This document shows positions 18,401 to 25,482 of a DNA stretch of 46,806 bases, in pieces. The notes under the pieces are model-generated. The model made no database searches. It saw only the letters and a program-made list of their open reading frames with translations, and had not been told where the DNA came from. Origin of the DNA: Bacillota bacterium (lineage in GTDB: Bacteria > Bacillota > Clostridia > Lachnospirales > Lachnospiraceae). Location of the stretch: positions 1-46,806 of the forward strand of contig JAEZUM010000029.1 of the NCBI GenBank assembly GCA_023421075.1. Reading direction: 5' to 3'. Every line of letters starts with the position of its first letter. Position 1 is the stretch's first letter. Made by a program: the position numbers and the translations under genes.

Positions 18401-18953
18401 TATTGACGAAGAAATAGACAGGCCGAAGGTTGACGATGGAAAGATCGAAGTGATCGGTGGCATGGTCACCTCCAAGACAGTAAAGACGACCAGAAATAAC
18501 AGTATGATGGCTTTTATCACACTTGAGGATTTATTCGGTAATGTTGAGGTTATAATATTCCCGAAGGACTATGATAAATATAAATCCATGCTTGAACCGG
18601 ACCAGAAGATCTTCGTTCGCGGTAAGGTTACGGTAGAAGAAGAGAAGGCAGCCAAATTGATTTGCCAGGAGATTATACCCTTTGACAGCATCCCACAGGA
18701 GATTTGGATCAAATATCCTAACCTGGAAGGCTTCCAAAAAGATGAGCAATCCCTTTATCATTTACTGGATCAGTATGACGGTAACGATAGTGTAATTATT
18801 TTCTGTGAAGCAGAGAAATGTATCAAAAAACTTCCAAAAAGTAGAAATGTTAAGGCAGATAAAGACTTAATCGGACAGCTTATTACAAATTATAAGGAAG
18901 AAAATGTGCGAATTACGGAAAAGAGTATTGAAAAACTAGGGAAAATGGATTAG
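15465..18953 (+). CDS. dnaE: DNA polymerase III subunit alpha (DnaE)
   Basis: This 1162-aa C-family polymerase has the DnaE order. It starts with a PHP domain (HLHVHTEYSLLDG, AITDHGVMYGV). The palm carries VGPGRGSAAGS and the catalytic aspartates of PDIDIDF (Asp397, 399, 401). Next come the finger region and helix-hairpin-helix (about 800-880), then an OB-fold (about 970-1060, IEVIGGMVTSKTVKT) and a short C-terminal domain. The DnaE length and absence of an embedded exonuclease separate it from PolC. In organisms with PolC, DnaE extends primers, chiefly on the lagging strand. AGGAGG precedes the ATG. pfkA follows after 43 nt and probably shares the transcript. Confidence 0.97.
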   Translation: MKFTHLHVHTEYSLLDGSGKIKEMVHRTKELGMDSLAITDHGVMYGVIDFYKACVAEGIRPIIGCEVYVAPNSRLDRELGASEERYYHLVLLAENNTGYQNLMKIVSRGFLDGFYYKPRIDYEILEQYHEGIIALSACLGGEVATNLRRGFYAEAKISALRLQGLFGENNFFLELQDHGMQEQKNVNQALLRMSEETGIKLVATNDVHYTFAEDADPHDILLCIQTQKKVSDDNRMRYEGGQYYLKSPEEMLTLFPYAKEALENTHDIAERCDVTIAFGEYKLPVYSVPAPYTAFEYLTKLCREGLEERYQPVTDELWERLDYELKTIQNMGFVDYFLITWDFIKYARDNNISVGPGRGSAAGSIVSYALRITDIDPIKYSLLFERFLNPERLTMPDIDIDFCFERRQEVIDYVTRKYGKDKVVQIVTFGTMGAKAVIRDVGRALDLPYAQVDTVAKMIPTEIGITIEKAVAANKDLSTLYETNDEVKYLIDMSKRLEGLPRHTSMHAAGVVIGKESLDEYVPLSRSSDESVTTQFTMTTLEELGLLKMDFLGLRTLTVIQNAAALVNKKRSSSDRFDIKKIDYNDAKVYELVASGKTEGIFQLESAGMKSFMKELKPRNLEDIIAGISLYRPGPMEFIPKYVKGKNEAGHISYECPQLEPILSPTYGCIVYQEQVMQIVRDLAGYSYGRSDLVRRAMSKKKESVMIKERQSFVYGNEEEGVPGCIKNGIPEAVANHIYDEMMDFARYAFNKSHAAAYAVVSYETAFLKCYYPVEFMAALMTSVIDNPGKVSEYIYTCRQMGIEILPPDINEGDSVFTVSNGAIRYALSAIKGVGKPVIEAIVTEREENGLFLNLKDFATRLSGKEVNKRTVESFIKAGVFAGLHPNRRQLMLCYVQILDDIAADKKKSLTGQMTLFDFAGEEEKNDYEMNMPEVAEYSKDQLLALEKEVLGIYVSGHPLEAYENRIKKNVTANSNDFNIDEEIDRPKVDDGKIEVIGGMVTSKTVKTTRNNSMMAFITLEDLFGNVEVIIFPKDYDKYKSMLEPDQKIFVRGKVTVEEEKAAKLICQEIIPFDSIPQEIWIKYPNLEGFQKDEQSLYHLLDQYDGNDSVIIFCEAEKCIKKLPKSRNVKADKDLIGQLITNYKEENVRITEKSIEKLGKMD

Positions 18954-18996
18954 AATACTGTAGTCTTTAGTTGTAGATGATGCGGAGGTAATTATA

Positions 18997-19968
18997 ATGG
19001 GAAACATTAAAACAATAGGCGTGTTAACCAGTGGTGGCGATGCGCCCGGTATGAATGCTGCAATCAGAGCAGTCGTAAGAACTGCTTTAGCCGCAGGATG
19101 TCAGGTTAAAGGTATCATGAGAGGATACCAGGGACTCTTGGAGGAAGACATTATAGAAATGGATGCAAGAAGTGTATCCGATATTATTCAAAGAGGCGGA
19201 ACCATACTGTATACAGCCCGTTGTTTGGAGATGCTAAAGCCTGAGGTTCAGGACAAGGCGGCAGATATTTGCAGAAAGCATGGCATAGATGGTTTAGTAG
19301 TAATCGGCGGTGACGGTTCCTTTCGAGGTGCTCAGGTCTTAGCAAGAAGAGGGATTAATGCAGTTGGTATTCCAGGTACCATTGATCTTGACATTGCTTG
19401 TACTGATTATACCATCGGTTTCGATACTGCAGTGAATACAGCAATGGAGACGATCGATCGAGTTAGAGATACCTCTACTTCTCATGAAAGATGTAGTATT
19501 ATCGAGGTAATGGGGAGAAACGCCGGATATATTGCATTGTGGTGTGGTATAGCAAACGGTGCGGAAGAGATACTGATTGTGGAACGTTATGAGTATGACG
19601 AGCAGAGAATTATCAACAGCATTATCGAGAAGCGTAAAAAAGGTAAGAAGCACTATATTATCGTAAACGCAGAAGGTGTTGGTGATTCCAGCGGTATGGC
19701 AAAGAGAATCGAAGCTGCAACCGGCATGGAGACCAGAGCAACTATAATCGGTCATGCACAGCGAGGCGGAAGTCCAACCACCAGAGATCGTGTATATGCT
19801 TCCATGATGGGTGCAAAGGCAGTGGATTTATTAGTAGCTGGGCAGACGAAGCGTATTGTCGGCTATAAGGATGGTAAATTTGTTGACTATGATATTGAAG
19901 AAGCATTAGCAATGAAGAAAGACGTTGATCAGTATATGTATGAGCTGTCAATCAGACTTTCCAAATAA
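18997..19968 (+). CDS. pfkA: ATP-dependent 6-phosphofructokinase
   Basis: PfkA phosphorylates fructose 6-phosphate to fructose 1,6-bisphosphate, the committed step of glycolysis. The 323-aa product has GVLTSGGDAPGMNAAIR, the ATP-type GGDGS (Gly107, unlike the Asp of PPi enzymes), PGTID with catalytic Asp130, EVMGRNAGYIAL and HAQRGGSP. The usual PGTIDND reads PGTIDLD: Asn131 is replaced by Leu while both aspartates remain. GGAGG lies 10 nt before the ATG. It follows dnaE closely, as in other Firmicutes (Bacillus dnaE is also near pfkA), and ends at a terminator. Confidence 0.96.
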   Translation: MGNIKTIGVLTSGGDAPGMNAAIRAVVRTALAAGCQVKGIMRGYQGLLEEDIIEMDARSVSDIIQRGGTILYTARCLEMLKPEVQDKAADICRKHGIDGLVVIGGDGSFRGAQVLARRGINAVGIPGTIDLDIACTDYTIGFDTAVNTAMETIDRVRDTSTSHERCSIIEVMGRNAGYIALWCGIANGAEEILIVERYEYDEQRIINSIIEKRKKGKKHYIIVNAEGVGDSSGMAKRIEAATGMETRATIIGHAQRGGSPTTRDRVYASMMGAKAVDLLVAGQTKRIVGYKDGKFVDYDIEEALAMKKDVDQYMYELSIRLSK

Positions 19969-19998
19969 TCGAAACAGATCAGAATAAATATAGACATA

Positions 19999-20058
19999 GG
20001 CTGAAGGACTAGCGCGTAATGGGGAAAACCGGAATGCGAAGAGTCCTTCGGCCTTTCT
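19999..20058 (+). terminator. Intrinsic terminator after pfkA
   Basis: A 12-bp stem (19999-20010 with 20042-20053, one G-T wobble) with a 31-nt loop ends in a T-rich tail. It lies only 19 nt upstream of the DUF523 start, so it could also affect expression of that gene. Confidence 0.75.
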
Positions 20059-20076
20059 TGAAATGGAGGGAAAACG

Positions 20077-20511
20077 ATGTATCTAGTAAGTGCTTGCCTG
20101 GCAGGTGTGAACTGCAGGTACGATGGGAAGGATTATCCCTATGATAAGGTTGTGGAGCTGGTGAATCAAGGGGAAGCAATACCGGTATGCCCGGAACAAC
20201 TAGGCGGGTTAACCACACCCAGAATCAGCTGTGAGATCGTGAATCAACCCGGTGATCCGAAGGTAATTAATAAGGAAGGTGTTGACCGCACAAAAGAATT
20301 TCTTCTGGGCGCAGAACGGACCTTAGCGATTGCCAAGGTATTAGGTGTTAAGAAAGCCATTATGAAATCCAAGAGTCCGTCATGTGGTTGTGGCCAGATT
20401 TATGATGGTACTTTCTCCGGCAATCTGATCCCCGGAAATGGACTGGCAGTAGAGCGATTACTACAAAATGGAATTGAGGTTATCACAGAAAAGGATTTGG
20501 ATGCTGAATAA
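20077..20511 (+). CDS. DUF523-family protein (YbbK-like)
   Basis: The 144-aa product matches the small DUF523 family: YLVSACLAGVNCRYDG at the N-terminus, IPVCPEQLGGL, and KSKSPSCGCGQIYDG. The conserved cysteines (SACLAGVNC, VCPEQ, SCGCG) suggest metal or Fe-S binding, which is an inference. It is full length and cytosolic. GGAGGG precedes the ATG by about 8 nt. Function is not established for the family. The long hairpin element begins at the first base after its stop codon. Confidence 0.88.
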   Translation: MYLVSACLAGVNCRYDGKDYPYDKVVELVNQGEAIPVCPEQLGGLTTPRISCEIVNQPGDPKVINKEGVDRTKEFLLGAERTLAIAKVLGVKKAIMKSKSPSCGCGQIYDGTFSGNLIPGNGLAVERLLQNGIEVITEKDLDAE

Positions 20512-20721
20512 GTTACTGTTCATACCCCATCACAAAGGTTACCAATACGAGTTCGATCAATGTTTTTCGAATAGGAGTATTTGCATTCGTCGGTACTTAG
20601 GTTCTGTTCGATAGAACCTTATGTACCGCTACGTAATGCAACTAAGCGGGAGCGTCTCCGATTTCGGAAGCATTGATTGAACTCGTATGACTAAATTTCG
20701 TATTGGGGTATGAACAGTAAC
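20512..20721 (-). repeat. Long imperfect hairpin with conserved core, copy 1 (core on minus strand)
   Basis: The outer 18 bp are perfectly complementary (20512-20529 with 20704-20721). Inner blocks also pair, for example 20543-20560 with the segment before 20688. Read on the minus strand it carries the shared core: ACGCTCCCGCTTAG (20642-20655), stem TTGCATT (20635-20641 with 20581-20587), GGTACATAAG (20618-20627), an apical stem AGAACC/GGTTCT (20600-20618) and CTAAGTACC (20592-20600). Copies 2 and 3 at 31068 and 38199 share this core with different arms. The element starts directly after the DUF523 stop codon. It has no T-tail and no plausible gene. Confidence 0.85.
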
Positions 20722-20741
20722 GATACAAAGATAAAAACTAC

Positions 20742-20771
20742 TTGAAAATAATTACAGTTTGTTGATACAAT
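20742..20771 (+). promoter_or_regulatory. Candidate promoter of the ABC exporter gene
   Basis: TTGAAA at 20742-20747 and TACAAT at 20766-20771 are separated by 18 bp. The start codon follows about 30 nt after the expected transcript start. Confidence 0.5.
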
Positions 20772-20807
20772 AGGAGGCACTATAATAAAAAGAAATGGGG
20801 AATGAGG

Positions 20808-22562
20808 ATGAGTGGGAGGACAAGAAAGCTATTATCATATTATAAACCACATCTGGCATTGTTCTTTAGTGACATGTTTTTCGCATTGTTGGCAGCAGGT
20901 ATCTCCTTAGTGTTTCCGATGATTGTGAGGTATATTACGAATCAGGTACTGGTTCGATATGAGATGCCGCAAGCAACACCGATTATACTCCGTCTGCTTT
21001 TTGCTATGCTGGCATTAGCGGTTCTTGAGTACATAAGTATGTATTTCATTGCTTACCAGGGACATATCATGGGTGCAAGAATGGAATTTAATATGCGAAA
21101 TGATCTGTTTGAGCATTTCCAGAAGCTTTCCTTTAATTATTATGATAATCAGAAGACCGGTCAGTTAATGTCACGCATCACCAATGATCTCTTCGATATA
21201 TCGGAGCTGTGCCATCATGGACCGGAGGATATCATCATTTCTTTAATCAAGATGGTGGGTGCATTTGTCATACTGGTGAATATCAATGTCTGGCTTACAC
21301 TTTTGATCTTTGTCTTTCTTCCGCCGATGTTTTTCTTTGCATATTATATGAGGGGAAAGATGAGCAAGGCGTTTCGCAAGAACAGAGAGCGGATTGCGGA
21401 AATCAATGCCAGAGTAGAGGATAATCTGTCGGGAATCCGGGTAGTTAAGTCCTTTGCCAATGAGGATGTAGAGATCGATAAGTTTCATGAGAGCAACTCC
21501 AAATTTGTGGAGAGCAAAAGAAACAGCTATTGGAATATGGCAGGCTTTCATTCCGGGTTAACGCTTTTCACTTCCTTCATTAATATCGCAATGATTGCAG
21601 GAGGGAGTATATTTATCTCACGAGGTGTCATCAACATATCGGACCTTCTTACCTTCTTGTTATATATTAATACTCTGATTGATCCGGTTAAGAAGCTGAT
21701 CAGCTTTACTGAGACCTTTCAGAACGGTATGACAGGATTTGAGCGGTTTTATGATATTTTGATGATTATGCCGGATATCGTAGATAAACCGGAGGCAGTG
21801 AATCTGAAAGAGGTACGTGGAAGGATTGAATTTGATCATGTCGCTTTTAAATATAATGATACTCTGAGTGATGTATTTCGAAATATTAGCCTCACCGTGG
21901 AAGCGGGCGATTATATCGCCTTGGTCGGCTCCTCCGGTGTTGGTAAGACTACCATGTGCAGCCTGATCCCGAGGTTTTATGAGGTATCCGAAGGAAGGAT
22001 CACCATCGATGACAAGGATATCAGAGATATTCGTCTGAAATCACTGCGTAAAAATATCGGTATCGTTCAACAGGAGGTATATCTCTTTGCCGGAACGGTC
22101 ATGGAGAATATTCGGTATGGTAACCTGGAGGCTTCGGAAGAAGAAGTGATTGAGGCAGCGAAAAATGCCAATGCCCACGATTTTATTATGGAGCTTCCGG
22201 ACGGTTATAACACATATATCGGTCAGAGAGGAATTAAACTGTCAGGCGGACAGAAGCAACGCCTCAGTATTGCCAGAGTATTTCTGAAAAATCCTCCTAT
22301 CCTGATCTTTGATGAGGCAACCTCCTCACTGGATAATGAAAGTGAAAGGGTGGTACAGGATTCCCTTGAGAAATTAGCAAAGAACCGAACAACCTTCGTA
22401 ATCGCACACCGATTATCAACAATCAAGAACGCGAAAAAGATCTTAGTCTTAACCGAAGAAGGAATCAAAGAAACCGGAACCCACGAGGAGCTCCTGAGAC
22501 AGAACGGCATCTATGCTAATCTCTATCACATGACCTTCCGACGGAGAGAAGAGCTGGCATAG
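20808..22562 (+). CDS. ABC exporter half-transporter (MsbA/lipid- or multidrug-type)
   Basis: The 584-aa protein fuses an exporter membrane domain (about 15-310, six helices) to an ATPase domain (about 335-580). The ATPase has Walker A GSSGVGKTTM, Q-loop IVQQEVYLFAGTV, signature LSGGQKQRLSIAR, Walker B ILIFDEATSSLD and the switch His in VIAHRLSTI. It should work as a homodimer or pair with another half. Substrate is unknown. The start at 20808 is chosen because GGGGA lies 6 nt upstream. The alternative ATG at 20802 directly abuts that site. It stands alone between hairpin elements 1 and the 22652 palindrome. Confidence 0.92.
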   Translation: MSGRTRKLLSYYKPHLALFFSDMFFALLAAGISLVFPMIVRYITNQVLVRYEMPQATPIILRLLFAMLALAVLEYISMYFIAYQGHIMGARMEFNMRNDLFEHFQKLSFNYYDNQKTGQLMSRITNDLFDISELCHHGPEDIIISLIKMVGAFVILVNINVWLTLLIFVFLPPMFFFAYYMRGKMSKAFRKNRERIAEINARVEDNLSGIRVVKSFANEDVEIDKFHESNSKFVESKRNSYWNMAGFHSGLTLFTSFINIAMIAGGSIFISRGVINISDLLTFLLYINTLIDPVKKLISFTETFQNGMTGFERFYDILMIMPDIVDKPEAVNLKEVRGRIEFDHVAFKYNDTLSDVFRNISLTVEAGDYIALVGSSGVGKTTMCSLIPRFYEVSEGRITIDDKDIRDIRLKSLRKNIGIVQQEVYLFAGTVMENIRYGNLEASEEEVIEAAKNANAHDFIMELPDGYNTYIGQRGIKLSGGQKQRLSIARVFLKNPPILIFDEATSSLDNESERVVQDSLEKLAKNRTTFVIAHRLSTIKNAKKILVLTEEGIKETGTHEELLRQNGIYANLYHMTFRRREELA

Positions 22563-22651
22563 GCACAAGGAAGTTTACTTTTTCAATGATAATGAAAGAA
22601 ACTTTTTGTATAGATATCGAAGCTGAAAGTATATAAAGTATCAATACGTGA

Positions 22652-22923
22652 GGAAGGAAGAGGATAGGCTCCCTAGAGGGGCTGTTGCAATACGCTTGTC
22701 CAAGTGAAGGAAAGGATAGCATGTATCCCATAATACACTGTTTGACGGACAGATTGTTGTTTTGTATGACAATAGCAAACATTTTTTTGTTTGATAATGG
22801 CATACAAAGCAATAAGATGTCAGGCAACCTGTGTGTGAGGGATGCATGCTGTTCTTTCCTTCATTTATATCATACATTTTGCAGCAGCCCCTGTGTGTGA
22901 AGGGAGCCTATCCTCTTCCTTCC
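22652..22923. repeat. 272-bp imperfect palindrome without the shared core
   Basis: The outer 23 bp pair perfectly (22652-22674 with 22901-22923). Inner blocks such as GGGGCTG, GAAGGAAAG, AGCATG and TTTGTATG pair with their complements on the other arm. The apex is AAACA, a T-run, then TGTTT. Nearly the whole segment can fold into one long hairpin. Unlike the elements at 20512, 31068 and 38199, no GGTACATAAG core is present, so it may be a diverged or unrelated element. Confidence 0.8.
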
Positions 22924-23010
22924 GTAGATTAGGCCATAATGAAGCAGCTTCCTGGTTCCAAAATGTCACAATGTTTACAAATTGTTCATACATATTTCTT
23001 TGTTTTTCAT

Positions 23011-23038
23011 GGAACTATTCATATCATACTCGCGTCTA
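23011..23038 (+). promoter_or_regulatory. ECF-type promoter upstream of the sigma-factor gene
   Basis: GGAAC at 23011-23015 and CGTCTA at 23033-23038 are separated by 17 bp (23016-23032). This matches the GGAAC/CGTC pattern recognised by many ECF sigma factors. It implies that the downstream sigma factor transcribes its own operon. The leader would be about 205 nt. Confidence 0.65.
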
Positions 23039-23252
23039 ATTAGTAGAAAAGGGAGAGAAAAAACATTGCATTCATACATCGTCCGGAACAATAGAAAATC
23101 GGAGAAGCATAATTTCTATTGTTTACATCGTCAATCTATACATGTATACTATTATATGATTACAGGCACTAACAAAAAATGCCTAATCTCTGGAGATATA
23201 CTTCAAAGGAAAGCCAGAGATAATAATAGGAATAGTATAGGGGGATAACAGG

Positions 23253-23801
23253 ATGCAGAAGGATAATCCGAAGGATCTCTTTGAAAATGAACCTGGGTAT
23301 GATATAGAAACACTCATGAGACAATATGGTAACGATGTATTGCGAACGGCATATATGTATGTCAAGGATATTCATACCGCGGAGGATATTTTCCAAGATG
23401 TCTTTATCAAAGTGAATCAAAAGCTTTCTACTTTTGAAGGTAATTCCAGTATTAAGACCTGGATCATCAGAATTACAATCAATACCTGCAAGGATTACTT
23501 AAAAAGTGCCTGGAACCGCAGGGTGGTACCGATGATGGATTATCAGGAGGATGCAATCATAAGTGAAACAGATTATGAGGAAGTCGAACAGCAAGATACG
23601 AAGGAATTGATCAAGAAATCGGTTCTTTCCTTACCGGCAAAATACAAGGATGTGGTATTGTGCGTATATTTTCAGGATATGACCATCACTGAGGCTGCCA
23701 GGGTGCTTAATATAGCAGAAGGAACCGCCAAGAGCCGGCTATCGCGAGCCCGGCAGAAATTAAAATCAATATTAGAAGGGAGGATGTCAGATGAACTATA
23801 A
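23253..23801 (+). CDS. ECF-family RNA polymerase sigma factor
   Basis: The 182-aa protein has only sigma regions 2 and 4, as in extracytoplasmic-function sigma factors. Region 2 (about 22-90) reads NDVLRTAYMYVKDIHTAEDI then IFQDVFIKV. Region 4 (about 125-178) reads LPAKYKDVVLCVYFQDMTI and EGTAKSRLSRARQKLKS. It resembles the SigV/SigW/SigM group by recall. The next gene overlaps by 11 nt and encodes a membrane protein expected to sequester it. An ECF-type promoter lies upstream, so autoregulation is likely. AGGGGGATAACAGG supplies the RBS. Confidence 0.92.
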   Translation: MQKDNPKDLFENEPGYDIETLMRQYGNDVLRTAYMYVKDIHTAEDIFQDVFIKVNQKLSTFEGNSSIKTWIIRITINTCKDYLKSAWNRRVVPMMDYQEDAIISETDYEEVEQQDTKELIKKSVLSLPAKYKDVVLCVYFQDMTITEAARVLNIAEGTAKSRLSRARQKLKSILEGRMSDEL

Positions 23802-24798
23802 TCACGATAATAAAAAAGATAAAAATGAACTTGATGAATTGAATATAAAATCACATCTGAACACTTCTCTTGATTTGAGCGGTATCAATGTATCAGAGGA
23901 TTTAATTAATAGAACGCTGGCAGCAATTAAGGAGCAGAGCGTAAGTGGTAAGGAAGAAGAGAAAGAGACAAGCCCCATCACTCCGGAAAGAAAAATTATC
24001 GCATGGAATCGATATATCCGTGGATTTGCAGGAGTTGCAGCAGCTGTTGTTATCGTTGTATTAGGATATAATTTAGTACAACAGATACCCATCGGGATGA
24101 AGAGTGCAAAGGACTCTGCTATGCCGGAACTGACAGCATCACAGGATAGTTCGACCGAGGTGCCTGCATCAGATGCAGCGTCGGCAGAGGAAAGCCAGAC
24201 CTTTGATGCCAATCTTGCCATGGAACAATCAGATGATATTCAATATACCATCACGGCCGAAGCAGGTGCATTGGCTGAAGAAAGCAAGGCTGAGGCTTCC
24301 GGTGGAGGTTCATCCGATAGTGCGCTTGCAGATGAGGCGGAGATGACGGCTGCGAATGAGGCTTCGGGAGATACAACCAGGAGTATGGTACCTACCCAGG
24401 AATTTGCTGCTAAGAGCAGTAATTCAGACGATTTGATAACCTATGCCTTTCGCGATATTTTTGTTCCAAGCCCTGAACAAGCAGAGTACATTACCATATC
24501 CGATAATCGTAATAATACCTCAATCACTCTGACGAATGCCGATGATATTGAAGCATTTTATATCATAATGGACAGTCATCAGTTTACCGGTACAGGAGAT
24601 GATTCTCTGATTAACCCGAATTATACGGTTGAAATGAACAGTCCGGAATTAGGAACACTATATACGATGTTGGTAGGAAGTAATCTGACGATACGCTATA
24701 CCCAGGGTGGGAACACGACAGAAATGGTATATTATGCGGTAGACGATGCTGTATTTAAGCAAGAACTGGAGGAGTTCTTCTACGAATACAGTGAGTAG
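23791..24798 (+). CDS. Probable transmembrane anti-sigma factor
   Basis: The 335-aa product overlaps the sigma gene by 11 nt with its own GGGAGG upstream. It has a cytosolic N-terminus (1-75, with VSEDLINRTLAAIKE, a segment common in such Firmicutes proteins), one membrane helix (about 78-96), a Ser/Ala/Glu-rich extracellular linker (105-220), and a C-terminal globular region (about 225-335). There is no HxxxCxxC zinc anti-sigma motif and no recognisable RsiV-type C-terminal domain. The anti-sigma role rests on gene order, topology and the N-terminal motif. The extracellular domain, the presumed sensor, has no family I recognise. Confidence 0.75.
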   Translation: MNYNHDNKKDKNELDELNIKSHLNTSLDLSGINVSEDLINRTLAAIKEQSVSGKEEEKETSPITPERKIIAWNRYIRGFAGVAAAVVIVVLGYNLVQQIPIGMKSAKDSAMPELTASQDSSTEVPASDAASAEESQTFDANLAMEQSDDIQYTITAEAGALAEESKAEASGGGSSDSALADEAEMTAANEASGDTTRSMVPTQEFAAKSSNSDDLITYAFRDIFVPSPEQAEYITISDNRNNTSITLTNADDIEAFYIIMDSHQFTGTGDDSLINPNYTVEMNSPELGTLYTMLVGSNLTIRYTQGGNTTEMVYYAVDDAVFKQELEEFFYEYSE

Positions 24799-24829
24799 AT
24801 GATGAATATGTATGTAATAGCATAAAATT

Positions 24830-24874
24830 AGGTTCTTGTAATAGCGTACAATTGGCTGTTACAAGAACCTTTTC
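24830..24874. terminator. Intrinsic terminator after the sigma/anti-sigma operon
   Basis: A 13-14 bp stem (24830 onward with 24859-24870) has short internal pairing AGC/GCT in the loop and a TTTTC tail. It separates the operon from the convergent small acidic protein gene. Confidence 0.8.
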
Positions 24875-24923
24875 AATTATTTATTATTTATAATATTAGT
24901 TCGATTGATGCAAGGAACAATAA

Positions 24924-25199
24924 TTAATGAAGGTCCTCTTCCTCAAAGTTCTCCTGTGTAGGAGCTGTTTCTGCGACTTCCGGCTCTTTGTCTTCTTCAG
25001 AGGAAAGGTTAATCGGAACATAGCCTCTCGTCTCTTCTGTTTCCTCTTCTTCTGTATCAAAATCTTCAAAATCATCTTCAAAATCATCAAAATCGTCGGA
25101 GGAATCCTTCTTTATAAAATTCTTATAAACATAATAAGCACCAGCGGCTATGGATGCCAGAGTAATCGTACCAAATAAAAACTTTCCAAACTTCTTCAT
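24924..25199 (-). CDS. Small membrane protein with acidic tail
   Basis: Starting at ATG 25199 the product is 91 aa, with AAAGGA about 9 nt upstream. An earlier TTG at 25205 is less likely. It has a short basic N-terminus, one membrane helix or uncleaved signal (about 6-24), KNFIKKD, then a strongly acidic tail with Asp/Glu-Phe repeats (DDFDDFEDDFEDFD). No family recognised with confidence. Small proteins of this pattern are often annotated only as hypothetical. The tail could bind cations or a basic partner at the membrane, which is speculative. It is convergent with the anti-sigma gene. Confidence 0.7.
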   Translation of the reverse strand: MKKFGKFLFGTITLASIAAGAYYVYKNFIKKDSSDDFDDFEDDFEDFDTEEEETEETRGYVPINLSSEEDKEPEVAETAPTQENFEEEDLH

Positions 25200-25404
25200 G
25201 AGCAAATCGTCCTTTCCGTTTTAATATAATTATATACTATTATTTCATTATAATTCGGTTTTAGGTAAAAATAAAGTAAAAGTTCTATAAACATGAAAAA
25301 TTTGCTAATATGGATTTCGGAAACATGGATCGAACACATTTGTCAAATGTGACTGGGATGTGGACAGGAACAATATGGCAAATGGCTTATTTACGAATAT
25401 TTAC

Positions 25405-25433
25405 TTTACATTTCATTTTAAATATCTTATGAT
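25405..25433 (+). promoter_or_regulatory. Vegetative promoter of the glycosyltransferase gene
   Basis: TTTACA at 25405-25410 and TATGAT at 25428-25433 are separated by exactly 17 bp. The start codon lies about 43 nt downstream of the expected transcript start. Confidence 0.7.
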
Positions 25434-25482
25434 AAAGTGGACTGTGAGGATAATACATTTGAGGGAAAGGTAGGAAGATGCT

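Larger units (their letters stand above)
22563..23252 (+). other. Gene-free spacer before the ECF sigma factor
   Basis: This 690-nt spacer contains a weak bulged hairpin with T-run after the ABC gene (about 22569-22605, possible terminator), the large palindrome at 22652-22923, and the ECF-type promoter at 23011-23038. It ends with a leader of about 210 nt without obvious structure. Open frames of 70-100 codons on both strands fall inside the palindrome and do not look like genes. Confidence 0.6.

Noticed and set aside
19387..19389. PfkA as a PPi-dependent enzyme
   Set aside because: The GGDGS glycine indicates the ATP type. The Leu change alone does not support PPi use.
20512..20721. Hairpin copies as ordinary intrinsic terminators
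   Set aside because: Two of three lack a T-tail, and the length and conserved core exceed what termination needs. A terminator side effect for copy 2 remains possible.
22641..22900. Open frames of 70-103 codons on both strands around the ABC gene end
   Set aside because: They lie inside the long palindrome, have poor ribosome sites and no family-like sequence. Mirror-image frames are expected from a palindrome.
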